In this document: positions 1 to 8,277 of the stretch, in pieces
How the letters are laid out: each line of letters opens with the position of its first letter
How positions within the stretch are numbered: the first letter of the stretch is position 1
From: JAGXTF01 sp038317095
Lineage (GTDB): Bacteria > Bacteroidota > Bacteroidia > NS11-12g > UBA955
DNA: 51,635 bases
Assembly: GCA_038317095.1 (NCBI GenBank)
Contig: JBBQBB010000024.1
Span: forward strand, 1 to 51,635
Reading direction: 5' to 3'
Position numbers and translations under genes: made by a program
The notes under the pieces: generated by a model
Database searches by the model: none
What the model saw: only the letters and a program-made list of their open reading frames with translations
Told to the model about the DNA's origin: nothing

Positions 1-219
1 AACACCCTCATTAATATAAATTGTTCTCCAATTTTGAATACTATTAGGATCAACACCAATATGCTTAGCTAATTGCCTTTTAGACAAACCATTAGCTCCA
101 TTCTTTTTCAACTCGACAAGCATGTTAAGTCTTTTAATAATAGTTAAAGGTTGATTTTTTTGTAATTGCTTAAGTTCATTCAAGCTTTCCTTGACGTAGA
201 TTATTTTTGCTTTTGACAT
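1..219 (-). CDS. N-terminal part of an HTH protein, IS630-transposase-like (runs off left edge)
   Basis: The reverse strand is open from an ATG at 219-217 to base 1, giving 73 residues with no stop. The peptide starts MSKAKIIYVKESLNELKQLQ. Its second half (SKRQLAKHIGVDPNSIQNW, then RTIYINEGV) has the layout of the helix-turn-helix at the N-terminus of IS630/Tc1-type transposases: basic residue, LAK..GV, then a recognition helix ending in W followed by a YxxxG turn. This resemblance is from memory. The catalytic DDE region would lie outside the window, so a stand-alone HTH regulator is also possible. An imperfect inverted repeat starts 4 bp upstream of the start codon. Confidence 0.6.
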   Translation of the reverse strand, partial: MSKAKIIYVKESLNELKQLQKNQPLTIIKRLNMLVELKKNGANGLSKRQLAKHIGVDPNSIQNWRTIYINEGV

Positions 220-222
220 AAT

Positions 223-295
223 ATACATTTATAATATGGTCCAAATAAAACAGAAACAAACGGATTAACAAAATTGGACTATATTTTAAATGTAT
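223..295. repeat. Imperfect 22-bp inverted repeat
   Basis: Bases 223-244 and 274-295 are reverse complements at 20 of 22 positions, separated by 29 bp. The left arm lies just upstream of the start codon of the HTH gene (219); the right arm lies 42 bp from the stop of ald. It could be an operator for the HTH protein, or the end region of an IS. The sequence alone does not decide. Confidence 0.7.
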
Positions 296-336
296 TTGGT
301 ATTAACGAATAACTTTCAACTTTCAACTTTAAACTA

Positions 337-1557
337 TCAAAGGAACATCCCTGCCATCAAATCTATATCGTGGTATTTAATCCCAAACTTATCTGCTAGG
401 TTCCTATTGGTAAGGCTTCCTTTGAAGAGGTAAGTACCTTTTCTTACTCCCGGTTTTAGGCGTAAAAAATCGGCAAAGCCCCCAATGGAGGCCATATCAT
501 CTAGCATGGGGGTAAACACGTTGCTCAGTGCATAGGAGGCGGTGCGACTCACTCTGCTGGCGATGTTAGGAACACAGTAATGAATAACTTCGTGCTTTTT
601 GAAAATTGGTTTTTCGTGGGTGGTAACTTTTGATGTTTCAAAATTTCCTCCTCGGTCAATGGCTACATCAATCATTACGCTGTTAGGGCGCATGCTCATT
701 ACCATATCTTCAGTCACAACCACTGGTGAACGCGCGCTTTTGCCAGACAGGGCTCCTATAACAACGTCTGCACTTTCCAAAGCCGATTTCATTACCCTAG
801 GGTGAATGGTAGAAGTGTACAAATGAAAACCGAATGATTTTTGAATGCGACGCAATCGGTACATGTTGTTGTCGAACACTTTTACGTTGGCACCCAATCC
901 CAGAGCCGCTTTTGTGGCAAACTCCCCCACTGCCCCTGCGCCTATAATTACTACTTGGGTTGGCGGAACACCGGCAAAACCGCCCAACAATTCGCCTTTT
1001 CCAATATGTGTATTGTTCAAATATTCGGCAGCAATTAAAATACTAGCTGTACCGGCAATTTCAGACATTGCCCTAATGATGGGTAAAGCGCCACTGTCGT
1101 CTTCCAAAAACTCATATGCAATGGCGTTAATGCGTTTTTCCATCATCATGCGCAGCAACATTTCATCCATTTGGTTGATTTGCAATGCCGAAATCAACAG
1201 TTGGCCTGGACGCATCATCTCTATTTCTTTGCGCGTGGGTGGGTCTACTTTTAAAATTAGATCACATTCATACACTTCTTTGGGTGTATAAACAATGTTG
1301 GCACCGGCCTCGCTGTATTGGTTGTCCGAAAAATTTGCATTCTTACCAGAACCTGCTTCCATGGTAATATTATGGCCATTGGCTGTGAAGTATTGCACTG
1401 CAGAGGGCGTAAGTGGAATTCTATTCTCTTGAAAGGTAACCTCCTTGGGTATACCTATATTCATACAATGGTTTTTGTGGTGGGTTTTAATCTTTTGGGC
1501 CTGCGTTTCGGCCTGGCCTATCACAATTGGTGCTTCTTCCATGCTGTTTATTGACAA
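337..1557 (-). CDS. ald: Alanine dehydrogenase
   Basis: Catalyses reversible NAD-dependent oxidative deamination of L-alanine to pyruvate and ammonia in the cytoplasm. The 406-residue protein has the AlaDH/PNT N-terminal block (NIGIPKEVTFQENRIPLTP), the Rossmann glycine motif IGAGAVG followed by the NAD-ribose acidic residue in VKVFDNN, and the conserved VMIDVAIDRGGNFET segment carrying the catalytic Asp. It has an extension of about 30 residues before the usual start of the family, which is common in Bacteroidota homologues. Where characterised enzymes have the substrate-binding His (YLHLA), this protein reads ISALQINQ, so that His appears replaced. It is transcribed away from the lytic transglycosylase gene, with a 262-bp divergent spacer. 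The assignment is firm for the family and good for the substrate. Confidence 0.93.
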   Translation of the reverse strand: MSINSMEEAPIVIGQAETQAQKIKTHHKNHCMNIGIPKEVTFQENRIPLTPSAVQYFTANGHNITMEAGSGKNANFSDNQYSEAGANIVYTPKEVYECDLILKVDPPTRKEIEMMRPGQLLISALQINQMDEMLLRMMMEKRINAIAYEFLEDDSGALPIIRAMSEIAGTASILIAAEYLNNTHIGKGELLGGFAGVPPTQVVIIGAGAVGEFATKAALGLGANVKVFDNNMYRLRRIQKSFGFHLYTSTIHPRVMKSALESADVVIGALSGKSARSPVVVTEDMVMSMRPNSVMIDVAIDRGGNFETSKVTTHEKPIFKKHEVIHYCVPNIASRVSRTASYALSNVFTPMLDDMASIGGFADFLRLKPGVRKGTYLFKGSLTNRNLADKFGIKYHDIDLMAGMFL

Positions 1558-1718
1558 TTTTGCAAGTCGTAGTTTTTTGAATACATTGGCTTTTGAATCA
1601 ATTTATTTGTCATCCCTCTCTAAGGATAAGTCACAAATTTAGCAAAGAAAAAGGAATTCGGCAATAGAAATAAAAAAGTGGCTACCCTTGAATATAGCCA
1701 ACTTACCCACCGTTCTAA

Positions 1719-1736
1719 GGGGGAGGAATATCCCCC
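1719..1736. other. Small GC-rich hairpin in the ald/mltD spacer
   Basis: GGGGGA (1719-1724) pairs with TCCCCC (1731-1736) across a 6-nt loop, about 85 bp upstream of the mltD-like start. It is GC-rich in an AT-rich spacer. It could be a 5'-UTR structure or operator; no T-run follows, so it is not a classical terminator. Confidence 0.4.
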
Positions 1737-1819
1737 AAAGGTTTGATCGACATTAAACTTGGGTTTAACGATAGTTAGGCCTTATTATTGCAGTATATTA
1801 AGTTCTCGAAGAAAAACAA

Positions 1820-3034
1820 ATGAAAAAACAAAGCTATTTATATCTTGTATTTGCATTTTTCGCAGTCTTTGCAAGGGCTCAAGCTCCTGTTGGCCCTTTG
1901 GTGGAAAACGACTTGAATCGAATTGACAGTCTTACAATGTTGCTTTATGAAGATATCCCAAGCCACATGTCTGTAACAGATAGTACCATTTTTTCGGGAA
2001 TGTCTAAATCCGCTTTCGAGTCGCATATGAAATTGATGGGCAGTTCCATTCCCTTAGAATTTCATGCAATGGTGTCAGCGCAAATTAATTATATGCTGCG
2101 TCAAGGGGAACCTTACTACGACATGTTGCACAAACGCATGCAATTGTATTTTCCCATGTACGAGCAAGTTTTGGACAAGAGTGGACTCCCGCAAGAATTG
2201 AAATACGTATCCATCATCGAATCTAACCTTAATCCAAACGCCCAGAGTTGGTGCGGTGCTTGTGGCCTATGGCAGTTTATGCCCTATACAGGCAGAGGCA
2301 TGGGAATGCGCATCGACTATACCATTGATGAACGCAAAAGTATCATACGCAGCACCGAAAAAGCTTGTGAATACTTCCACAACAGTTACGATTTATTGGG
2401 CGATTGGTTGTTGGCTATTGCTAGCTACAATTGCGGCGCTGGATATGTGCAACAAGCCATTCGCAGGGCAGGTGGCAGTCATGACTTTTGGGTGGTTAAA
2501 AATTTCTTACCGAGAGAAACCCAAAACTACGTACCACGTTTTATTGCCGCGGTGTATGTGTTAAATTTTACCAAATTTTCTAAATACAATCACAATGTAA
2601 AATCCTCTATTTTGGTTTCAACACCCATTGATTCTGCAATAAGCATTAAGCATATCGCTGGCTATTTGGGTGCCGATGAGGAAGCAATCAATTCTTACAA
2701 CCGTGAGCTTTTAACAAAAACAGCTTCTCCAGGCCTAGTAAAATCTATACTTCTACCCTATGCCTTAAGCATGCAATTTTTAGAAAATAGAGACAGCGCT
2801 TATGCTTATGCCAGAAAGCAAAAGGCGATTGCAGAGGCAAACAAACCCCAATATGTTCAAAAATGGGTACCTGCTTACCATTATGTGGGCAAAGGACAGA
2901 CTCTGTATACCATTGCAAAGCGATACGGAATAACGGTTTACCAACTCAAAGCTTGGAACCATTTAAAAACAAATTATGCACCGACAGGTAAATCTTTGAT
3001 ATACTATAAATTAACTTATATTAGACAAGGTTAA
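1820..3034 (+). CDS. MltD-like lytic murein transglycosylase with C-terminal LysM
   Basis: Cleaves the MurNAc-GlcNAc bond of peptidoglycan with 1,6-anhydro formation. A signal peptide (residues 1-21) is followed by an SLT domain (about 105-260): the catalytic Glu is E134 in SIIESNLNPNA, followed by GLWQFMP and ASYNCGAG, the standard goose-type lysozyme motifs. A single LysM domain (about 354-397, YHYVGKGQTLYTIAKRYGI) would anchor it to the wall. E. coli MltD has two LysM domains, so this is a short form. No lipobox is seen, so it is probably periplasmic rather than a lipoprotein. It is followed after 71 bp by a DUF4837 lipoprotein gene, a neighbour often seen in Bacteroidota. Confidence 0.9.
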   Translation: MKKQSYLYLVFAFFAVFARAQAPVGPLVENDLNRIDSLTMLLYEDIPSHMSVTDSTIFSGMSKSAFESHMKLMGSSIPLEFHAMVSAQINYMLRQGEPYYDMLHKRMQLYFPMYEQVLDKSGLPQELKYVSIIESNLNPNAQSWCGACGLWQFMPYTGRGMGMRIDYTIDERKSIIRSTEKACEYFHNSYDLLGDWLLAIASYNCGAGYVQQAIRRAGGSHDFWVVKNFLPRETQNYVPRFIAAVYVLNFTKFSKYNHNVKSSILVSTPIDSAISIKHIAGYLGADEEAINSYNRELLTKTASPGLVKSILLPYALSMQFLENRDSAYAYARKQKAIAEANKPQYVQKWVPAYHYVGKGQTLYTIAKRYGITVYQLKAWNHLKTNYAPTGKSLIYYKLTYIRQG

Positions 3035-3052
3035 TCTTTTGCATTTGTTTAC

Positions 3053-3069
3053 AAGAATCTGAGATTCTT
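3053..3069. promoter_or_regulatory. 17-bp palindrome upstream of the DUF4837 gene
   Basis: AAGAATCT-G-AGATTCTT is a perfect inverted repeat with 8-bp arms around one base, 37 bp upstream of the DUF4837 start and 19 bp after the transglycosylase stop. The symmetry without a loop suits a dimeric regulator better than an RNA hairpin. No regulator can be named. Confidence 0.45.
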
Positions 3070-3105
3070 CTCACATAAATACCCCATTTTTGCAGTGTTA
3101 CAATC

Positions 3106-4164
3106 ATGAAAAAACCTACGTTTTGTTATTTTCTATTGGCTGCACTTGCAATATTTCAAGCCTGCAAGCACAAAACCAATACAACGCCCAACCTTGAATC
3201 AGACGGTATACCTGGAGAAATAATGGTCGTTGCAAAAGAAGATCAAATTGCAGAAATTGAGAGTTTGTTCGCAAAATATTTTCAAATAAAAAATGAAAAT
3301 CTAATAGTTTCTGAGAAATCAGGTTCTGGACAATTTGAAAACAAGTTTAATTACTTTTTTGTGAGGCATAAAGCATACGAAGGCACAGAAAAGACAGCCC
3401 CTAATATTATAATATGGGGGAATGCCGGACAATTTTCAGAAGATTTGGACGCCTTAAAGCCTTCTAAAACGATTCAAACAGGCCCATTTGAAATTCATTA
3501 TTATAAAAACATTTGGGCAAAAAACCAACTTATTGCATGGGTAAAAAAGGATGCATCCAATGCAGAAGAATCCACTATAAAAGCAATTGCCGCAGCATGC
3601 ACAAATTATTTTTACCTCAACGAAACATTACCAGGCAATATGTTGCCCAGTAAATATATCGACAGTATCAATCGTTTAATCTCAGACAATTATGGCTTTA
3701 AATTAGCCATTCCCTCTCAATTCAAATTGGAAATGACCAATACAGAAATCATTTGGCTGCGCCAGGAAACAACCCGGTTTTACAGAGATATATTCATTAA
3801 TATATTTAGTGACAGCCTCCCAATCGATTCAAAAGAAAATGCGATTGAAAATAGAAATTTATTTTGTAAAAAATATTTAAAAAACGACGAAGGAACCTTG
3901 GTTTTGGTAAGCACCAGCCCTACTTTTTTAAGTTATTTTAAAAAAACAACAGATCTAGGAAACGCAAATACAAGCACCTTGCGCGGTTGGTATCAAGAGG
4001 AAGGAACTTACCGGAGAGGCCCATTTATTCGAACCTTTTTTCACGACAAGCCACACAAAAGATACATTGCATTGGATCAATTTGTATATGCGCCAGACAT
4101 GCCTCGATCGATGTTTTACCACACCGCTGAAATTATTGCCCGAAGTTTAACTTTTGACAAATGA
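3106..4164 (+). CDS. DUF4837 family lipoprotein
   Basis: A 352-residue exported protein of unknown function. The signal peptide ends in a lipobox (ALAIFQAC, Cys20). The body begins with the family's typical DGIPGEIMVVAKEDQ strand and ends with a YAPDMPRSMFYHTAEIIARSL segment, as recalled for DUF4837 proteins of Bacteroidota. It follows the MltD-like gene and overlaps purN by 4 bp (ATGA), so it is probably co-transcribed with purN. No catalytic motif is visible; a role in envelope maintenance is only an inference from the neighbour and the lipid anchor. Confidence 0.8.
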   Translation: MKKPTFCYFLLAALAIFQACKHKTNTTPNLESDGIPGEIMVVAKEDQIAEIESLFAKYFQIKNENLIVSEKSGSGQFENKFNYFFVRHKAYEGTEKTAPNIIIWGNAGQFSEDLDALKPSKTIQTGPFEIHYYKNIWAKNQLIAWVKKDASNAEESTIKAIAAACTNYFYLNETLPGNMLPSKYIDSINRLISDNYGFKLAIPSQFKLEMTNTEIIWLRQETTRFYRDIFINIFSDSLPIDSKENAIENRNLFCKKYLKNDEGTLVLVSTSPTFLSYFKKTTDLGNANTSTLRGWYQEEGTYRRGPFIRTFFHDKPHKRYIALDQFVYAPDMPRSMFYHTAEIIARSLTFDK

Positions 4165-4724
4165 AAAAATTGGTTGTTTTCGCATCAGGTAGCGGCACCA
4201 ATGCCCTCAACCTAATCCAACATTTTAAAAAAGGGGAAACAGCAAGGGTTGTGGCTGTGTTTTGCAACAATCCAAATGCAGGAGTTATTGACAAAGCCAA
4301 AAAAGAAAATGTACCTGTAATTGTTTTTTCAAAGCAGGATTTTCAAGAAAATAATTTTGATTCTACCCTGTCCGATTGCAATCCAGATTTAATTGTACTT
4401 GCAGGTTTTCTATTGCTATTTCCGCAAAGATTAGTAGCCAAATACACCAACAAAATTGTAAATATTCATCCTGCATTGTTGCCCAAATACGGCGGCAGAG
4501 GAATGTATGGATACCTTGTGCATAACGCGGTTTTAGCCAATGGTGAAAAAGAGCATGGCGTTACTGTGCACTTGGTAAATGAAGAATACGACAAAGGGGA
4601 AATTATAAGCCAAGAAGCCTTTAAAATTGAAAAGAACGACACACTGGAATCGGTTGCAAAAAAAATTCATGCCCTAGAGTTTGAAATCTATCCTAAGGCC
4701 ATAGAAAAGATATTGCGCAAATGA
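4161..4724 (+). CDS. purN: Phosphoribosylglycinamide formyltransferase
   Basis: Transfers a formyl group from 10-formyl-THF to GAR in step 3 of purine synthesis. It has 187 residues, the usual PurN length. Visible motifs are FASGSGTNALNLI at the N-terminus (phosphate loop), IVNIHPALLP with catalytic Asn101 and His103, and NEEYDKGEII with catalytic Asp144. KYGGRGMYG replaces the FPGLHTH-like segment of E. coli, as in many Bacteroidota. The start ATG overlaps the DUF4837 stop (ATGA), indicating translational coupling. No other pur genes are nearby. Confidence 0.95.
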   Translation: MKKLVVFASGSGTNALNLIQHFKKGETARVVAVFCNNPNAGVIDKAKKENVPVIVFSKQDFQENNFDSTLSDCNPDLIVLAGFLLLFPQRLVAKYTNKIVNIHPALLPKYGGRGMYGYLVHNAVLANGEKEHGVTVHLVNEEYDKGEIISQEAFKIEKNDTLESVAKKIHALEFEIYPKAIEKILRK

Positions 4725-4795
4725 AACGGGTCAGCTTTTATATTTTATTTATTTTGATTTTATTTCATAATTTCCAAATTAGAAGTCAAAATTAG
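4721..4795 (+). CDS. 24-residue micro-ORF resembling a bare signal peptide
   Basis: ATG at 4721 overlaps the purN stop (ATGA). The ORF encodes a 24-residue peptide starting MKRVSFYILFILILFHNF, a basic n-region with a hydrophobic core, then stops at 4793-4795. It looks like the signal peptide of a lost exported protein, or a coupled small membrane peptide. No homologue is recognised. Confidence 0.25.
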   Translation: MKRVSFYILFILILFHNFQIRSQN

Positions 4796-4813
4796 ATTAC
4801 GAATTTTAAAGCC

Positions 4814-4900
4814 ATGGCAGAAGCAAATGTCTATTTAAATTATGTCAAATATTATGCGTTTTTAGGGTTAATTGTTGCTGTATTATATCCAATTAAATAA
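4814..4900 (+). CDS. 28-residue hydrophobic micro-ORF
   Basis: Encodes a 28-residue peptide that begins MAEANVYLNYVKYY and continues into a hydrophobic stretch (AFLGLIVAVLYPI), ending 1 bp before the ATG of the FMN-reductase-like remnant. It could be a small membrane protein or debris of a decayed gene. It is reported because spacing and hydrophobicity are not obviously random, with low confidence. Confidence 0.2.
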   Translation: MAEANVYLNYVKYYAFLGLIVAVLYPIK

Positions 4901-4901
4901 C

Positions 4902-5009
4902 ATGAAAATAATAGCCATTTGCGGAAGTAGCAGAACGGATTCAAGCAACCACAAATTGATTGAAGCTCCCGCAATTTTAGAAAAAGATGAATTGAAAATT
5001 TCACTTTCT
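4902..5009 (+). pseudogene. N-terminal remnant of an NAD(P)H-dependent FMN reductase, in frame with the next gene
   Basis: Starting at ATG 4902, the peptide MKIIAICGSSRTDSSNHKLI matches the beta1/phosphate-loop start of flavodoxin-like NAD(P)H-dependent FMN reductases (pattern KIIAISGS.R.dS.N.KLl). After roughly 22-35 residues the similarity ends and the reading frame runs straight into the signal peptide of an L,D-transpeptidase. The rest of a reductase (about 150 residues) is missing. This is best read as a deletion that joined the start of one gene to another. Confidence 0.6.
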
Positions 5010-5630
5010 TTGACAATTAAATTGGTGAAATTGTTGGTATTTTTTGTCTTTTTTTTATCTTGCAATAATGCGATAAAGGTGAAAACAGAAATTACACCAA
5101 AAGTAACACCCAAAATGCCAAAAAGGAATTGGGAATTTGCACAAAATATACCGCTTAACCTTATTTTAGATTCACTCCATATTTCAAAAAAAAGCATTCG
5201 AATTGAAATAGACAAATCGGAACATATTTTAAGTATTTTTAATGAAAATAAATTGCTAAAGAAATATCCAATCGTATTGGGAAATAATTTGCTAAATGAC
5301 AAATTATGCGAAGGTGATAGATGCACACCAGAAGGAACTTTTCATATTTTAAACAAATACAAACATCCCAAATGGAGTCGGTTTTTATGGTTAAATTATC
5401 CAACCAATGAATCAAGAAAAAAACATGCAATGGCGATAAAGAACAAACACATTCCAGAAAATGCCAGAATTGGCGGAGAAGTGGGTATTCACGGAGTTCC
5501 AAAAAATTGCGATTGGTATATTGACAGCAACATCAACTGGACTTTGGGATGTATCTCTATGAAAAACAAGGATGTAAATGAATTATATCCTTTTATTTCT
5601 GACAAAACCGAAATAAAAATTGTAAAATAA
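5010..5630 (+). CDS. L,D-transpeptidase (YkuD family) lipoprotein
   Basis: Forms 3-3 crosslinks in peptidoglycan or attaches proteins to it, through a catalytic Cys. The frame is open from 4872, but a TTG at 5010 gives a clean lipoprotein signal, MTIKLVKLLVFFVFFLSCNN, so that start is preferred (206 residues). The YkuD domain starts at SIRIEIDKSEHILSIF, continues through CTPEGTFHI and carries the active site GIHGVPKN...NWTLGCISM, with the His and the Cys (Cys181 from the TTG start) in place. Upstream in-frame codons encode an FMN-reductase remnant; if translation starts at 4902 the product would have an odd cytosolic N-terminal tail. Confidence 0.85.
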   Translation: MTIKLVKLLVFFVFFLSCNNAIKVKTEITPKVTPKMPKRNWEFAQNIPLNLILDSLHISKKSIRIEIDKSEHILSIFNENKLLKKYPIVLGNNLLNDKLCEGDRCTPEGTFHILNKYKHPKWSRFLWLNYPTNESRKKHAMAIKNKHIPENARIGGEVGIHGVPKNCDWYIDSNINWTLGCISMKNKDVNELYPFISDKTEIKIVK

Positions 5631-5683
5631 TTGCAACTTTTCTGTTTGTCTGGGTCATTTTAAATACATTTGCCAAACAACCG

Positions 5684-6613
5684 ATGATTTATTTTATCAG
5701 CAAAAATCTACTCTTAGGCGTATTTATTCTAAGTTTATCTAACGCCAAATCGCAAACCGATGTAGACGGAATTATGATGGCAAAGCGCAACCTTTGCTCG
5801 GAAGTTACCTATTCGCAGGCTAGTTGGAACCACTATTGGGAAGGTTCATTTTTTCGGATCAATGAAAACTTGGGAAAGGTTTCCACCACAAGTATTGGAA
5901 TCATGTCAAATTATGGAATTAGCGATAGATTCAATATCCTTTTTGGACTTCCTTATGTTTCAACCAAAGCAACCGCAGGTACATTGCATCCCATGAAAGG
6001 CATTCAAGATTTAAGCTTTGCAGCCAAATACAAGTTTTTGTACCGCGAAATAAAAGACATCCACTTTTCTTTTATAGGGGTAGCTGGCGTTTCAGCACCC
6101 ATGAGCAAATATACCCCAGACTTTTTGCCACTTTCCATTGGATTGCACAGCAAAACCGCATCTGCCAGGGTGATTTTGGATGCAGAATACAACGACTTTT
6201 TTGCAACCCTTTGTGGTGCATATATTTATCGTTCGAATGTACAATTAGACAGAAAATCTTATTACACCACTGAATTACACAATACGGACATGGTTCAAAT
6301 GCCAAATGTATGGAATTCTCAATTGCGTGTGGGATATAGAAAAGACCAATTGCTTTTGGAAATATTTGCGGACAAAATGAACACCATGGGAGGGTTTGAC
6401 ATTCGTAAAAACGATATGCCATTCGTAAGCAACAACATGGATGCAACGAAACTTGGCGCCCATGTTAAAATTCCAATACCAAAAACCAATGGTTTGGGAT
6501 TGGTTGGCAGCAGCGCATACACGGTAAAGGGTCGCAATGTGGGACAAACATTTCAATACATGGCTGGATTGTTTTACATAGCTGAATTTAGAGAGAAAGG
6601 AGCTGCAAAATGA
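5684..6613 (+). CDS. Outer-membrane beta-barrel protein, transporter-like
   Basis: A 309-residue exported protein: signal peptide to about SNAKSQ (residue 24), then alternating amphipathic strands with GISDRFNILFGLPYVS, a sequence typical of MetA-pathway/'transporter' barrels, and a C-terminal aromatic strand (FQYMAGLFYIAEF). No cysteines or enzymatic motifs suggest catalysis. Its stop overlaps the start of the haloperoxidase gene by 4 bp, so the two are coupled and probably act together at the outer membrane, for instance as a pore for the oxidant or substrate. That role is inference. Confidence 0.75.
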   Translation: MIYFISKNLLLGVFILSLSNAKSQTDVDGIMMAKRNLCSEVTYSQASWNHYWEGSFFRINENLGKVSTTSIGIMSNYGISDRFNILFGLPYVSTKATAGTLHPMKGIQDLSFAAKYKFLYREIKDIHFSFIGVAGVSAPMSKYTPDFLPLSIGLHSKTASARVILDAEYNDFFATLCGAYIYRSNVQLDRKSYYTTELHNTDMVQMPNVWNSQLRVGYRKDQLLLEIFADKMNTMGGFDIRKNDMPFVSNNMDATKLGAHVKIPIPKTNGLGLVGSSAYTVKGRNVGQTFQYMAGLFYIAEFREKGAAK

Positions 6614-8157
6614 GAAACCGAAGCGTGTTATTTATTGCCTTTATTACTTTATATGTTTTTGTTATTTCTTGCAAAAAAGACATTGAAGAAAGCAATGAAA
6701 ACTATCCAAGTTTAAACCCAATCAACGCCGATACAAGTGCTGGGAATTGGAAACCTATTTTATTAAGCAAATCCGATGAATTCCCCCTTGATTTGCCTTT
6801 TGCAACCAGCACCGCTGACTATAAAAATGAATTATTAGAGATCAAAAGTTGGCAAAATAAAATGGACAAACACCTGCAAAACCGAATTCAATATTGGAGT
6901 GCAGGTGCCGTTTTGCGTTGGAATGAAATATTACGCGAATTGGTGGCCAAATACAATTTACCTCCTTACCAAAATGCAGATGGCACCTACCCTATTCCTA
7001 GTAGCGTCAATCCCTTGGCATTTCCCTTGTTCCCATTTGCCAATCCACCCTATGCGGCTAGGGCTTACGCTTATATAAGTGCCGCGCAATATGACGCATT
7101 GGTGGCCGCATACCATTTTAAAAATGTATACAATAGACCCACTCCCAAACAGGTTGACAATTCTATTGCTGAGTTAATTCCAGTTGGTCCTGCGCATGCT
7201 TATCCTTCTGAGGCCGCTGTAATTGCTGGTGTAACCGCTGAATTGATGGAATTGCTTTTTCCTGGCGAACAGGCTTATATTTTAAAATTGGTAGACGATG
7301 CGCGCAATTGTCGGATTGCTTCAGGTGCCAATGTGCGCAGCGATTGGGAAGCTGGCGAAAAATTGGGAAAATTGATTGCCCAAAAATTTGTAGCAAGGGC
7401 AAAATCTGATAAAGCGGGTAAAGCTGTGGGAACGCCTGCAGATTGGGCCAAGTTCGAAACAGATGCCGTTGCCAAAGGTGAAACCCCGTGGATTAGCCTA
7501 GAAAGCCCCAAAAGACCACCCATGTTGCCTTTGTTTGGCAGGGTAAAAGGTTTTTTACTTGACTCATCCGAAGTGGTGAATGGTAGACCAATTCCGCCAC
7601 CATCTGCAAATTCTTCCCAATTTAAAACAGAATTGGATGAGGTCTTAAAATACAGTGAAAAATACGATAGGGAAAAATTGGCCATAGTTCATTTTTGGGC
7701 GGATGGAGCAGGAACCTATACCCCACCTGGCCATTGGAATGCAATAGCTTGCAGCGACTTTGTGTATCAAAGATTTAGTGAAGTGCGCTGGGCAAGAAAT
7801 CTAGCTTTGGTAAACATGGCATTGTTTGATGCTGCGGTTTGTTGCTGGGATGCTAAATATTATTATTTCAATCCACGTCCAAGTCAGATGAATGCTAAAA
7901 TCAAAACTTGGACTGGAGTGCCCAATTTTCCAAGTTATCTTTCAGGCCATTCTTCATTCAGCGGAGCTGCGGCAACCATATTGGGTCATATTTTACCTTC
8001 CAAAGCACCAACCTATTTGGACATGGCACAACAAGCTTCTATGTCTAGGCTATACGGAGCCATTCACTACCGCAGCGATTGCGAACAAGGATTGGATTTG
8101 GGTAAAAAAGTAGGCGCAAAAGCAGTGTCAAAGGCGATGGCTGACGGCGCGGAATAG
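6610..8157 (+). CDS. Vanadium-dependent haloperoxidase / PAP2 superfamily lipoprotein
   Basis: The 515-residue protein has a lipobox (FVISC, Cys21). The C-terminal half has the complete oxyanion site: K416-x6-R423-P424 (KYYYFNPRP), PSYLSGH (His447), and S479-R480-x5-H486-x3-D490 (SRLYGAIHYRSD). This arrangement binds vanadate in haloperoxidases and phosphate in PAP2 phosphatases. The length and the N-terminal helical half favour the bacterial vanadium-haloperoxidase class over small PAP2 enzymes. Halide preference cannot be read. A lipid anchor on a haloperoxidase places the activity at the cell surface or periplasm. It is coupled (ATGA) to the preceding barrel gene. Confidence 0.88.
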   Translation: MRNRSVLFIAFITLYVFVISCKKDIEESNENYPSLNPINADTSAGNWKPILLSKSDEFPLDLPFATSTADYKNELLEIKSWQNKMDKHLQNRIQYWSAGAVLRWNEILRELVAKYNLPPYQNADGTYPIPSSVNPLAFPLFPFANPPYAARAYAYISAAQYDALVAAYHFKNVYNRPTPKQVDNSIAELIPVGPAHAYPSEAAVIAGVTAELMELLFPGEQAYILKLVDDARNCRIASGANVRSDWEAGEKLGKLIAQKFVARAKSDKAGKAVGTPADWAKFETDAVAKGETPWISLESPKRPPMLPLFGRVKGFLLDSSEVVNGRPIPPPSANSSQFKTELDEVLKYSEKYDREKLAIVHFWADGAGTYTPPGHWNAIACSDFVYQRFSEVRWARNLALVNMALFDAAVCCWDAKYYYFNPRPSQMNAKIKTWTGVPNFPSYLSGHSSFSGAAATILGHILPSKAPTYLDMAQQASMSRLYGAIHYRSDCEQGLDLGKKVGAKAVSKAMADGAE

Positions 8158-8277
8158 TTGGAACAGCCAATCGACAGACGGTTAGCAGATAATAGGCAGC
8201 CAGTGAACAGCCGAAAGGCGTTTGTGGATTGATCCGAGGCGGAGCCGATTGAATTTCAAAAAGTAGGTTTTTTACAC

